Shown here: positions 34,803 through 43,564 of the stretch, piece after piece | How positions within the stretch are numbered: position 1 is the first letter of the stretch | How the letters are laid out: each line of letters starts with the position of its first letter | NCBI RefSeq assembly: GCF_019375555.1 | Contig: NZ_JAHXDN010000002.1 | Span: 806,001 to 870,000 of the forward strand | DNA length: 64,000 nucleotides | DNA from: Roseobacter insulae | GTDB taxonomy: Bacteria; Pseudomonadota; Alphaproteobacteria; Rhodobacterales; Rhodobacteraceae | Reading direction: 5' to 3' | Notes under the pieces: generated by a model | Told to the model about the DNA's origin: nothing | What the model saw: the letters and a program-made list of their open reading frames with translations, nothing else | The model's database searches: none | Program-made: the position numbers and the translations under genes

Positions 34803-37126
34803 CCCGCGTCGTTGCAGCGCTGGCGTCGTGGCTTCTGGCCCTTGGTCTGCTTGTCTCCTCACCCGTTGCGGCGCAGGAGGCAAACACTACCGACATTCAG
34901 ACAACGCTGAAGTCCTGGGAAAATGTGGCGGCGCTGGCGGAAGCGGCCATTGACCGGGATGTGGCAAGCAATGAACGGTTTGAGCGCCTGCGCGCGGAAA
35001 TTGCGGAATACCGGTCGGACTTTACCGCCGCCAGCCAGGTAAACGCCGACCGTATCGCGACATTGCGCAACCAGATCGAAGCCCTCGGGCCGGTGCCGGA
35101 AAGCGGCGAGGAATCGATCGAGATCAAGGCCCGCCGGACCGAACTGAATGAACGCCTTGAGATGCTGCTGGAACCCGTGCGTGTGGCCGAGGAGGCCTTT
35201 CGGCGCGCGGATGGTCTAATCCGGGAAATTGATACGATCATCCGGGACCGGCAGGCGCGCAGGCTGCTGTCGCTGGGCCCGTCGCCGCTCAACCCGGCGC
35301 ATTGGCCCGACGCGATCGAGGACCTGTTCGAAATCCTGCGCCCGAACGCCGAAGAGACGGCGATGTTCCAAGATCCGATCCGGCAACAGGCCTTGAAAGA
35401 AAAGCTCCCTCTCATCCTGTTCCTCGTCGCGCTGGCACTGGCATTGATCATACGCGGGCGGGCCTGGGCCGGCGTTGGCCTCAACTACCTGCGCAAATGG
35501 GGCGGGCGCGGTACCGGCGTGTGGGCATTTCTCGTGTCGCTCCTGCGGGTTTTCATACCGCTCACCGGTCTGCTGATCCTGACCCATGCGATCAGGATCA
35601 CTGGGATGATCAGCGACCCCATGGATCAGTTCCTCAAGGCGCTGCCGCTGTTCGGCTTCGTCCTGCTGTGGTTCCGGTGGCTGGCGGAGCGGCTATTCTC
35701 CCGGTTTGATGACATCGCACTGATCCCTCTGCCCGAGGACAAACGCGCGGCGCAGCGGTTTTACATGCTGTTGCTGTCGATCTTTTTCGTCTCGCGCGGG
35801 CTCATTGATCTGTTGTTGAACTTCGACGTGGTGGACCCGGCGACCGAAGCCGTGCTGTCCTTCCCGATTGTCGTGCTGATCTCCCTGAACCTCGCCGCGA
35901 TGGGGCGTATCCTGCGTGGCTACGTGGTGGAGGCAGAGGAGGCCAGTGACGAAAGACCGCGCGGCAGCGGTCTTGCGCGGGTGTTGCGCGGCCTTGGCAC
36001 CGCGATGATCGTCGTGTCGCTGGTGTCCCCGATCATGGCGGCTGTGGGCTACGGAGAGGCGGGCAACGCGCTGCTCTATCCCACCGTCGTCAGCCTTTTG
36101 ATCCTTGGCTTCATGCTGACGCTGCAACGGTTCTTCGCGGACGTCTATTGCCTTGTGACCAAACAGGGCCCCGAGGCCCGTGAAGCGCTGGTGCCTGTCA
36201 TCGCGGGCTTTGTGCTGGTGCTGTTGTCCGTGCCTCTGCTTGCCCTGGCCTGGGGTGCACGTGTTGCCGAGCTTACCGAGATCTGGGCCAGTTTCAGCCG
36301 GGGTTTCCAGATCGGTGACACCCGCATCTCTCCCGGCGATTTCGTGACTTTCGCGGTGATCTTCGTCGTGGGCTATTCGATCACCCGTCTGGTGCAGAGC
36401 ACGATACGGATCAACGTGCTGCCCAAGACGAAAATCGACATTGGTGGCCAGAATGCCATCGTCTCCGGGCTTGGCTATGTCGGGATCTTTCTGGCCGCCA
36501 TTCTGGCGGTGACCGGTGCCGGGCTTGATCTGTCCTCGCTTGCCATTGTCGCCGGTGCCCTGTCTGTGGGCATCGGTTTCGGTCTGCAGACAATCGTGTC
36601 GAACTTCGTATCCGGGATCATTCTTCTGATCGAGCGTCCGATCTCTGAAGGTGACTGGATCGAGGTTGGCGGACAGATGGGATATGTGCGCGACATCTCG
36701 GTCCGCGCCACGCGTATCGAAACCTTTGACCGGACGGATGTGATCGTGCCGAACGCTGATCTGGTTTCAGGCACGGTGACCAACTATACGCGCGGCAACA
36801 AGGTCGGACGGCTGATTGTCTCGGTTGGCGTGGCTTATGGTACCGACACGCGGCGCGTCGAGGCCATCCTGCGGGAAATCGCTAAGGACCAGCCGATGGT
36901 TCTGTCCAATCCGGAGCCGATGATCCTATTCAACAACTTCGGCGCAGATTCACTGGAATTCGAAATGCGTATGATCCTGCGCGATGTGAACTGGATCATG
37001 AGCGTCAAGAACGACATCAATCACGCCATCGCGGAACGCTTCGCCAAGGAGGGTATCGAGGTGCCCTTCGCGCAGCGTGACATCTGGTTGCGAAACCCCG
37101 AAACCCTCAAGGATCTGAAATCGTGA
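34799..37126 (+). CDS. MscS-family mechanosensitive channel with N-terminal DUF3772-type region
   Basis: The 775-residue protein has a signal peptide (cut near VAAQEA), a periplasmic coiled-coil region (about residues 30-190) of the DUF3772 type, several extra membrane helices, and a C-terminal MscS core. The core has the pore helix SLAIVAGALSVGIGFGLQT, then NFVSGIILLIERPISEGDWIEVGG and RATRIETFDRTDVIVPNADL. Such channels release solutes on osmotic downshock. The start at 34799 overlaps the cysK stop. The C-terminus overlaps the AlaX start by four bases. Confidence 0.9.
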   Translation: MTRVVAALASWLLALGLLVSSPVAAQEANTTDIQTTLKSWENVAALAEAAIDRDVASNERFERLRAEIAEYRSDFTAASQVNADRIATLRNQIEALGPVPESGEESIEIKARRTELNERLEMLLEPVRVAEEAFRRADGLIREIDTIIRDRQARRLLSLGPSPLNPAHWPDAIEDLFEILRPNAEETAMFQDPIRQQALKEKLPLILFLVALALALIIRGRAWAGVGLNYLRKWGGRGTGVWAFLVSLLRVFIPLTGLLILTHAIRITGMISDPMDQFLKALPLFGFVLLWFRWLAERLFSRFDDIALIPLPEDKRAAQRFYMLLLSIFFVSRGLIDLLLNFDVVDPATEAVLSFPIVVLISLNLAAMGRILRGYVVEAEEASDERPRGSGLARVLRGLGTAMIVVSLVSPIMAAVGYGEAGNALLYPTVVSLLILGFMLTLQRFFADVYCLVTKQGPEAREALVPVIAGFVLVLLSVPLLALAWGARVAELTEIWASFSRGFQIGDTRISPGDFVTFAVIFVVGYSITRLVQSTIRINVLPKTKIDIGGQNAIVSGLGYVGIFLAAILAVTGAGLDLSSLAIVAGALSVGIGFGLQTIVSNFVSGIILLIERPISEGDWIEVGGQMGYVRDISVRATRIETFDRTDVIVPNADLVSGTVTNYTRGNKVGRLIVSVGVAYGTDTRRVEAILREIAKDQPMVLSNPEPMILFNNFGADSLEFEMRMILRDVNWIMSVKNDINHAIAERFAKEGIEVPFAQRDIWLRNPETLKDLKS

Positions 37127-37845
37127 GTGCAGAGATGCTGTTTCGTGCCGACCCCTATCTGCGTGAGGCGGCCGCCACCGTGATGGCGCATACGGACGAG
37201 GGGGGCGTGGTACTGGACCGGACGGTGTTTTATCCCACGGGAGGCGGGCAGCCCGGCGACAGCGGGCTGGTGCGGTGGCAGGATGCGAGCATGCCGGTTG
37301 CAACGACGCTCAAGGGCCCCGACGATACAATCGTTCTGGTGCCGGCGCGCGCGCAGGCCTTGCCGGAGGTTGGGCAGCAGGTGCATCAGGAGTTGGATTG
37401 GGACAGGCGCCACCGTCACATGCGCGTGCACACGGCTTTGCACCTGCTGTCGGTGGCGGTGCCCTTCGGCGTGACAGGCGGCTCTATCAGCGCGCAGCAT
37501 GGCCGTCTGGATTTCGACATGGCGGAACCGCCGGAAGACAAGTCGGCAATCGACGCGCTGTTGCAGGAGATGGTGGCGACAGACGCGGTTGTCAGCGAGA
37601 CGTGGATCAGCGACGCCGAACTGGATGCACAGCCCGAGCTGGTCAAGACGATGTCCGTAAAGCCGCCGTGTGGCGCCGGGCGCATCCGGCTTATCCGCAT
37701 CGGTGATGCCGCGGACCCGCTGGATCTGCAACCCTGCGGCGGTACGCATGTGGCCCGGCTGGGGGAAATCGGAGCATTACGCATTGGCAAGACAGAGAAA
37801 AAAGGCAGGATGAACCGCCGGATTTACCTGCATCTGGACAGTTAG
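37123..37845 (+). CDS. AlaX-type alanyl-tRNA trans-editing protein
   Basis: The 240-residue free-standing homologue of the AlaRS editing domain removes Ser or Gly wrongly attached to tRNA-Ala. The metal site is HTALHLL (HxxxH) and the C-terminal [15 protein letters not shown] (CxxxH). The N-terminal [11 protein letters not shown] motif is typical. It starts at a GTG overlapping the end of the channel gene, so the cysK-channel-AlaX run is one unit. tRNA-Ser follows 70 bases later. Confidence 0.92.
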   Translation: MSAEMLFRADPYLREAAATVMAHTDEGGVVLDRTVFYPTGGGQPGDSGLVRWQDASMPVATTLKGPDDTIVLVPARAQALPEVGQQVHQELDWDRRHRHMRVHTALHLLSVAVPFGVTGGSISAQHGRLDFDMAEPPEDKSAIDALLQEMVATDAVVSETWISDAELDAQPELVKTMSVKPPCGAGRIRLIRIGDAADPLDLQPCGGTHVARLGEIGALRIGKTEKKGRMNRRIYLHLDS

Positions 37846-37915
37846 GCCCGCCGCCGCCTGAAACGCCATTTTCACTCTTGCAAAGCGGATACCCGCCGCG
37901 TTACACCGCCCCGAC

Positions 37916-38005
37916 GGAGCGGTGGCCGAGTGGTCGAAGGCGCACGCCTGGAAAGTGTGTAGGCGGGAGACCGTCTCCAGGGTTCGAATCCCTGTCGCTC
38001 CGCCA
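37916..38005 (+). tRNA. tRNA-Ser (anticodon GGA)
   Basis: This 90-base gene folds as a class II tRNA. The acceptor arm is GGAGCGG with TCGCTCC, discriminator G and encoded CCA at 38003-38005. The D arm starts GTGGCCGAGTGG. The anticodon loop is CTGGAAA with anticodon GGA, the variable arm is long (around GGCGGGAGACCGTCTC), and the T loop is GGTTCGAATCC. It reads UCC and UCU serine codons. Confidence 0.97.
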
Positions 38006-38297
38006 CAGGGCTTTCGCAAGAAAGACCGGCAAACTCAGGACCACAGCAGGGCGCTGCCCTCGTTTCGCAGACACGATGAGAGCGTCCAGGGTTTGCACTT
38101 GTCCCCACCACCCGGATTTGCCGGTTCTATCGTCGCCCTGGGCGTCCTCTTACGCGTGCTGATGAACTGCACGCCCTTATCGCTTCACCCCGGGTCTGGT
38201 TCGGCATCGCCCGCGCTTGTGCGCTCAGGGTCTGACCACGTGCTGGCGTCAGAGTGGTCCATCTAGCACGGCAGGGAGTGACGTCTTCTTGGACCGC

Positions 38298-38627
38298 TCA
38301 GTGCGAGATCATCCAAGGTCGTTTCGCGGGGAAGGATTTTGCGCCGTTTGCATGATGCAGAGTCTTAGAGGGGCGCGCGCTGGACGCGCTGCAACACGAG
38401 CAGCCCGGTCCGTGGCTGGAGCGTTTGGGGCTATCTGCGCTGCGTTCGTTTGTTTCATGTGCACGGCGCGTACCACCGGACATGACTGCAAGCCGTGGCG
38501 CGTGCCGCAAAACGCGTGGCGCGCTGGCCGCGCATTCCGGACATTCGCAGGGCGCGTTGAAGTGGTCGAGAGAGGCGAAAGCGGTGAAGGGACCGCAACC
38601 CTCGCACTGATAGTCATAAAGAGGCAT
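38298..38627 (-). CDS. fmdB: FmdB-type zinc ribbon protein
   Basis: The 109-residue protein starts MPLYDYQCEGCG at 38627 and has a CxxC pair (CEGCG) with a second (CECPECA), the zinc ribbon of the FmdB family. The C-terminal half is poorly ordered with a Cys-rich patch (CSCCS). FmdB is linked to formamidase expression in Methylophilus, and here it lies directly downstream of formamidase, as expected. The start is chosen to match the family; the open frame extends further upstream. Confidence 0.88.
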   Translation of the reverse strand: MPLYDYQCEGCGPFTAFASLDHFNAPCECPECAASAPRVLRHAPRLAVMSGGTRRAHETNERSADSPKRSSHGPGCSCCSASSARPSKTLHHANGAKSFPAKRPWMISH

Positions 38628-38685
38628 GGCGTGCTCCGTGTTGGTCAGGGGCGGGCGGCAGCAGAGCGTGCCGCCCGATACGCTG

Positions 38686-39915
38686 TCAAAGGTCAGGCGC
38701 GATCGGCATATCCACAGAGCCGTCGAGATAGGTCGCCGGACCGTCCGCATTGGGCATCATGTCCCACTCGAAAATGTCGTTGGGCAGCCAGAGCGTGGCG
38801 CAGGCGTTGGGAATGTCCACCACCCCCGAGATATGTCCCTGCACCGGCGCCGTTCCGAGAATGGAATAGGCCTGCGCGCCCGTATAGCCGAACTTCTTGA
38901 GGTACTCGATGGCGTTGAGACAGGCCTGCCGGTAGGCGATGTGAACGTCGAGGTAGTGCTGCTCGCCGCTCTCGTCCACGGAGATACCTTCGAAGATCAG
39001 GAAGTCGTCGTACTGGGGTTTGATGGGCGAGGGTTTGAAGATCGGGTTCTTTACCCCGTATTTTTCCATGCCGCCCTTGATGACATCGACTTTCAGATGC
39101 AGCCATCCCGCCATTTCGATGGCACCGCAGAAGGTGATCTCCCCATCGCCCTGGCTGAAGTGCAGATCGCCCATCGACAGGCCAGCGCCATCCACATAGA
39201 CGGGGAAATAGATCTTGCAGCCGCGGCTCAGATCCTTGATGTCGCAGTTGCCACCATGTTCACGCGGCGGCACCGTGCGGGCGGCTTCTGTCGCGGCCTT
39301 GTCGCGCGCCTCACCCTGCATTGCACCCATATGCGCGCTTTGCGTGTTGGGCAGGGCAGCCAGCGGCGGCACACGCTCCGGGTCGGTATTGAAAAGCTTG
39401 GTCTCGCGGCTGTTCCACATGTCCAGCATCTTGGCGTCAGGCAGGCAGCCGATCAGCCCGGGATGGATGAGACCTGCGTACTTCACGCCCGGCACGTGGC
39501 GGGATTTGGTGAACATACCGTCGAAATCCCAGATCGACTTTTGCGCCGACGGGAAATGATCCGTCAGAAATCCGCCGCCGTTGTTCTTGGAGAAAAACCC
39601 GTTGAAGCCCCAGTTCATCTCTTCCTTGGCGCCAATGTCCAGAATGTCGACAACCAGCAGGTCGCCCGGTTCGGCCCCCTTCACACCGATGGGTCCGGAA
39701 AGATAGTGCACTTGCTCCAGTTCCACGTCGCGTACGTCAGAGGCGTCATCGTCGTTCTTGATCTGCCCACCCGTCCAGTCGTAGGTCTCGATCTTGAAAT
39801 CGTCACCCGGGGCGACCCAGATGTTGATCGGGATGTCGGGATGCCAGCGATTATGGATATTCTCGTTGGTATGCGGGCTTTCGCTGAGATCCACCGAAAT
39901 CAATGTATCTGCCAT
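38686..39915 (-). CDS. fmdA: Formamidase
   Basis: The 409-residue acetamidase/formamidase hydrolyses formamide (and some short amides) to ammonia and the acid. Family motifs include HNRWHPDIP, GVKGAEPGDLLVVDILDIG, HPGLIGCLPD, PREHGGNCDIKDL and HFSQGDGEITFCGAIE. It is the sixth gene of a leftward unit behind a five-gene ABC transporter, and fmdB follows. The arrangement suggests that the transporter brings in formamide or acetamide, which this enzyme converts to ammonium for growth. Confidence 0.94.
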   Translation of the reverse strand: MADTLISVDLSESPHTNENIHNRWHPDIPINIWVAPGDDFKIETYDWTGGQIKNDDDASDVRDVELEQVHYLSGPIGVKGAEPGDLLVVDILDIGAKEEMNWGFNGFFSKNNGGGFLTDHFPSAQKSIWDFDGMFTKSRHVPGVKYAGLIHPGLIGCLPDAKMLDMWNSRETKLFNTDPERVPPLAALPNTQSAHMGAMQGEARDKAATEAARTVPPREHGGNCDIKDLSRGCKIYFPVYVDGAGLSMGDLHFSQGDGEITFCGAIEMAGWLHLKVDVIKGGMEKYGVKNPIFKPSPIKPQYDDFLIFEGISVDESGEQHYLDVHIAYRQACLNAIEYLKKFGYTGAQAYSILGTAPVQGHISGVVDIPNACATLWLPNDIFEWDMMPNADGPATYLDGSVDMPIAPDL

Positions 39916-39948
39916 GGGGTAGGTCCTCTCTCTCTTACTGTCTTGAAG

Positions 39949-40638
39949 TCAAACGGATAGAAATTTCGACACGCGGGCTTCGTCGATGCCATCACGCGGG
40001 CTGTCGTGTACAAAGGTGCCATTCTCGATCACGATCACCCGGTCCGCGACATCGAGCGCGAAGCTCAACACCTGTTCGGAGACCACGATCGTGAGGCGCT
40101 TCTCATCGCGAATGCGGCGCAGCGTGCGGGCCATTTCACGGATGATCGAGGGTTGGATACCTTCGGTAGGTTCATCGAGCAGCAGCACCTTCGGTTCGCT
40201 CGCCAGCGCCCGCGCTATGGCGAGTTGCTGTTGCTGTCCGCCGGAGAGGTTGCCGCCGCGCCGTGATTTCATCTCCAACAGAACAGGGAACAACTCGTAG
40301 ATGTCCTCAGGCACGGTCTTGGTGCCGGTTGTGGTGAGACCCGTTTCGATGTTTTCGCGCACGGTCATCGCGGAAAAGATCATGCGGCCCTGCGGCACGT
40401 AGGCGATACCGGAGGCCACGCGCTGGTGCGGTTTCATGCCCAGCACCGAGGTGTCACCGATCCAGGCATCGCCGCCCTTTTCCGGCACGATGCCCATGAG
40501 GGTTTTCATCAGCGTGGTTTTTCCCATGCCGTTGCGGCCCATGATCGCCACGATCTCGGCGGGTTTTACATCGAGGCTGATCCCATGCAGGACTTCAGAC
40601 TCGCCGTAGGCCGCGCGGAGGTTCTGGACAGACAGCAT
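39949..40638 (-). CDS. ABC transporter ATPase, UrtE-like (amide transporter)
   Basis: This 229-residue ATPase of the branched-chain amino acid/urea class has Walker A GRNGMGKTTLMKTL, signature LSGGQQQQLAIARAL and Walker B VLLLDEPTEGIQ. It acts with the UrtD-like ATPase next to it to drive the two permeases. It lies 11 bases from the UrtD-like gene on one side and about 33 bases from formamidase on the other. Confidence 0.88.
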   Translation of the reverse strand: MLSVQNLRAAYGESEVLHGISLDVKPAEIVAIMGRNGMGKTTLMKTLMGIVPEKGGDAWIGDTSVLGMKPHQRVASGIAYVPQGRMIFSAMTVRENIETGLTTTGTKTVPEDIYELFPVLLEMKSRRGGNLSGGQQQQLAIARALASEPKVLLLDEPTEGIQPSIIREMARTLRRIRDEKRLTIVVSEQVLSFALDVADRVIVIENGTFVHDSPRDGIDEARVSKFLSV

Positions 40639-40649
40639 AGCAGTTCCTT

Positions 40650-41399
40650 TCAGTGGCCAAGATAGACTTCGATGACTTTCGGATCGCTCTGCACCCGCTC
40701 CATCGAGCCTTCGGACAGGGTCTTGCCCTGGTGCAGGACGGTCACGCGCGTGGCGATATCGGCGACAAAGCCCATGTCATGTTCGATCACGATGACCGAG
40801 CGGTCGGTGATGATCTTGTTGAGCAGTTCGGCGGTTTTCCTGCGCTCTGCCACCGACATTCCCGCAACAGGTTCGTCGAGCATCAAAAGCTCCGGATCCT
40901 GGATAAGCAGCATCCCGATTTCCAGCCATTGCTTTTGCCCGTGGCTCAGGTACGCGGCCTTCTCCTCGAGCAGAGTATCGAGGAAGATCGTCTCGGCGAT
41001 CTCCTGGATGCGCAGTTTGACCGTGTCGTTGCGACGGAATGTCAGCGCGCCGAAGACGCTGTAGCCGTGCGGGTACGACAGTTCGAGGTTTTCGAACACG
41101 GTGAGGTCTTCGTAAACCGAGGGGGTCTGGAACTTGCGGCCCACGCCGGCGTGTACGATCTGGTCCTCGCGCATGGTCAGCAACTCGTTGCCCTTGAAAT
41201 TGACGGAGCCGCTCGTGGCCCTGGTGCGTCCGCAGATGAGATCAAGAACCGTGGTCTTGCCTGCGCCATTGGGGCCTATGATCACGCGGCATTCGTTGGG
41301 CTCGACATAGAAGCTGAGGTCATCGACCGCCTTGAACCCGTCGAAGGAGACGGTCAGCCCTTCAACGGAGAGGACGAAATTGGGATTGTGGTCCAGCAT
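40650..41399 (-). CDS. ABC transporter ATPase, UrtD-like (amide transporter)
   Basis: The 249-residue ATPase has Walker A GPNGAGKTTVLDL, an LSHGQKQWLEIGMLL signature in place of LSGGQ (typical of UrtD), and Walker B LLMLDEPVAGM. It pairs with the UrtE-like ATPase. It is the fourth gene of the leftward operon. Confidence 0.88.
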   Translation of the reverse strand: MLDHNPNFVLSVEGLTVSFDGFKAVDDLSFYVEPNECRVIIGPNGAGKTTVLDLICGRTRATSGSVNFKGNELLTMREDQIVHAGVGRKFQTPSVYEDLTVFENLELSYPHGYSVFGALTFRRNDTVKLRIQEIAETIFLDTLLEEKAAYLSHGQKQWLEIGMLLIQDPELLMLDEPVAGMSVAERRKTAELLNKIITDRSVIVIEHDMGFVADIATRVTVLHQGKTLSEGSMERVQSDPKVIEVYLGH

Positions 41400-41410
41400 C
41401 TGTCTGCCTC

Positions 41411-42550
41411 CTATTCCGCTGCCGCGCGGGCGGTGTCGTCGGCAGGACCGACATCAGCTGATTTTCGCGATAAAAGCCTGTCGATGCGCGGCGCCACGTG
41501 ATCGGCATAAAGCCCGGCCAGCCCGTTGGGAAAGAGCATCACGACAGCGATGAAAAGGCCGCCGAGGCCGAACAGCCACAGCTCCGGGAAGCTTTCGGAC
41601 AGGGACGTCTTGGCCCAGTTCACCAGAAGCGCACCGTAGACCGCGCCGATGATGGACAGGCGGCCCCCGACGGCGCAGAAGATCACCATCTCAATCGACG
41701 GCACGATCCCGACGAGCGTGGGAGACATGAAGCCAACCTGCAGGGTGAACATCGCGCCACCGATCCCCGCGAAGGCCGCCCCGAGGCAGAAGATGAAGAT
41801 CTTGAAGCTCGCCACATCGTAGCCCGAGAAGCGCACCCGATCCTCCTGATCCCGCATCGCGATGAGCAAACGGCCCAGTTTCGATTTCCGCACGAATTGC
41901 GCAATCAACAGGCAGGAAAACAGGAGCACGCCGTTGACATAATAGAGCGTTTCCTTCGCCGCATCGGTGCGAATGTCCCACCCTTGCAGCGTGCGCAGGT
42001 CGGTGATGCCATTCACGCCGCCGGTGAAACCCTGCTGGCCGATGATGAGGATCGTCAGGATCGCGGCGAAGGCCTGCGTGATAATTGCGAAGTAGACCCC
42101 ACCCACGCGCCGCCGGAACATGGCCACACCGATGATGAAGGCAAACATAACCGGGACCGCGACCACGGCTAATAGTGCGAAGGTCAGCGTGTTGAACGGC
42201 TCCCACCACCAGGGCAGGGCGGTGAGCTGATTCCAGTCCATGAAGTCGGGAATGCCCGGCGTGGACTGGATAGCGGTATTCTCGGGTGTCGAGGCTTCCA
42301 GCTTGAGAAACATCGCCATGCAGTAGCCACCCAATCCGAAGAACACGCCCTGACCGAGGCTGAGGATGCCACCCGCACCCCAGCAGAGCACGAGGCCCAC
42401 GGCCACGAAGGCATATGTCAGGTACTTGCCGAACAGGTTCAGCCGGAAGCTGTCCAGCGTCAGCGGCAGTACGATGAAGACCACCGCGGCAAGGACAGCG
42501 AAGCCGATGATATCCTGCCGGGTGAAAAGGCGGTTGGACGCGATGCTCAT
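41411..42550 (-). CDS. ABC transporter permease, UrtC-like (amide transporter)
   Basis: The 379-residue membrane protein has about ten helices and the LivM/UrtC motifs WGAGGILSLGQGVFFGLGGYCMAMFL and FSGYDVASFKIFIFCLGAAFAGIGGAMF. It forms the pore with the UrtB-like permease. It lies 11 bases before the UrtD-like gene in the same operon. Confidence 0.88.
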   Translation of the reverse strand: MSIASNRLFTRQDIIGFAVLAAVVFIVLPLTLDSFRLNLFGKYLTYAFVAVGLVLCWGAGGILSLGQGVFFGLGGYCMAMFLKLEASTPENTAIQSTPGIPDFMDWNQLTALPWWWEPFNTLTFALLAVVAVPVMFAFIIGVAMFRRRVGGVYFAIITQAFAAILTILIIGQQGFTGGVNGITDLRTLQGWDIRTDAAKETLYYVNGVLLFSCLLIAQFVRKSKLGRLLIAMRDQEDRVRFSGYDVASFKIFIFCLGAAFAGIGGAMFTLQVGFMSPTLVGIVPSIEMVIFCAVGGRLSIIGAVYGALLVNWAKTSLSESFPELWLFGLGGLFIAVVMLFPNGLAGLYADHVAPRIDRLLSRKSADVGPADDTARAAAE

Positions 42551-42562
42551 CAGTCAGGTTCC

Positions 42563-43489
42563 TTACTTGCGCAGTTTGAGAGAGAAGAGACCCTGCGGAC
42601 GGATCATCAGGATGCCGACCACCACCAGCAGCGTCAGCACCTTGGCCATCGAGCCCGAGAGGAAAAACTCCATGATCGACTGGGCCTGACTGATCGAGAA
42701 GGCGCTGGCGATGGTGCCCAGCAAGCTGCCCGCGCCGCCAAAAACCACGACAAGGAACGTGTCGACGATGTACAGTTGCCCTGCGGTAGGCCCGGTGGAT
42801 CCGATCATCGTAAAGGCAGACCCGGCAACGCCCGCGACCCCGCAACCGATGCCAAAGGTCAGCCGGTCGGTCCAGGCGGTGTTGATGCCGACCGCATCGG
42901 CCATCACGCGGTTCTGACTGATCGCGCGGACCTGCAGACCCCATGACGAGCGGAACATGAGATAGTAGACAGCCAGCGAGATCGCGACCGCGAGCACCAT
43001 GACAAAAATACCGTTGATCGGTATCTCGACCAGATCGGTCAGGGGCAGGGAGCCCATCATCCAGTCGGGAATGCTCACGCCGACTTCCCGCGCGCCGAAA
43101 ACGCTGCGGTAGACCTGCTGAAGGATAAGGCTCAGGCCCCACGTCGCAAGCAGGGTGTCCAGCGGGCGTTTGTACAAATGCCTGATCATGGACCATTCTA
43201 CAAAAAGGCCCAGAAGCCCCGAGGCGAAAAAGGCGACAATCATGGCGATGAAAAAGTAGATACTGAACAAGCCGGGAAGGTAGGCTTCGAACAGCGTGGA
43301 GGTCAGATAGGTCATATAGGCGCCGAGGATCATGAATTCCCCGTGCGCCATGTTGATCACGCCCATTTGCCCAAAGATGATCGCGAGGCCCAGAGCCATG
43401 AGCACGAAGACGGAAAACAGGATCAGGCCTGCAAAACCCTGCATGGCGAAAATAGCGCCGAGTTCGCTCATTGAATAATCGGCAAACAT
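42563..43489 (-). CDS. ABC transporter permease, UrtB-like, short form (amide transporter)
   Basis: The 308-residue LivH-type permease has GQMGVINMAHGEFMILGAYMTYL and GVAGSAFTMIGSTGP. It lacks the roughly 340-residue periplasmic N-terminal part seen in the second UrtB at 52129-54090. The two transporters therefore differ in architecture as well as sequence. It is separated from the binding-protein gene by 75 bases holding a strong hairpin. Confidence 0.88.
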   Translation of the reverse strand: MFADYSMSELGAIFAMQGFAGLILFSVFVLMALGLAIIFGQMGVINMAHGEFMILGAYMTYLTSTLFEAYLPGLFSIYFFIAMIVAFFASGLLGLFVEWSMIRHLYKRPLDTLLATWGLSLILQQVYRSVFGAREVGVSIPDWMMGSLPLTDLVEIPINGIFVMVLAVAISLAVYYLMFRSSWGLQVRAISQNRVMADAVGINTAWTDRLTFGIGCGVAGVAGSAFTMIGSTGPTAGQLYIVDTFLVVVFGGAGSLLGTIASAFSISQAQSIMEFFLSGSMAKVLTLLVVVGILMIRPQGLFSLKLRK

Positions 43490-43528
43490 AGGTTGTCTCC
43501 GTGTGGTGTCGGGTTTGAAGAAGGGAGG

Positions 43529-43552
43529 AAGGCGCGCGTCGCAGCGCGCCTT
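43529..43552 (-). other. Intercistronic hairpin after the binding-protein gene
   Basis: A perfect 9-bp stem (AAGGCGCGC with GCGCGCCTT, 6-base loop) lies between the binding-protein stop and the permease start. No T tract follows on the minus strand. Such hairpins often protect the upstream message so that the binding protein is made in excess. Confidence 0.6.
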
Positions 43553-43564
43553 GCCCGGGGCGCT

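Noticed and set aside
38006-38297. Possible attachment site or island next to tRNA-Ser
   Set aside because: No integrase gene and no repeated tRNA 3' end were found; the downstream genes look native.
38217-38900. Plus-strand frame antisense to fmdB and the end of fmdA
   Set aside because: fmdB is clearly coded on the other strand; this frame has no family features.
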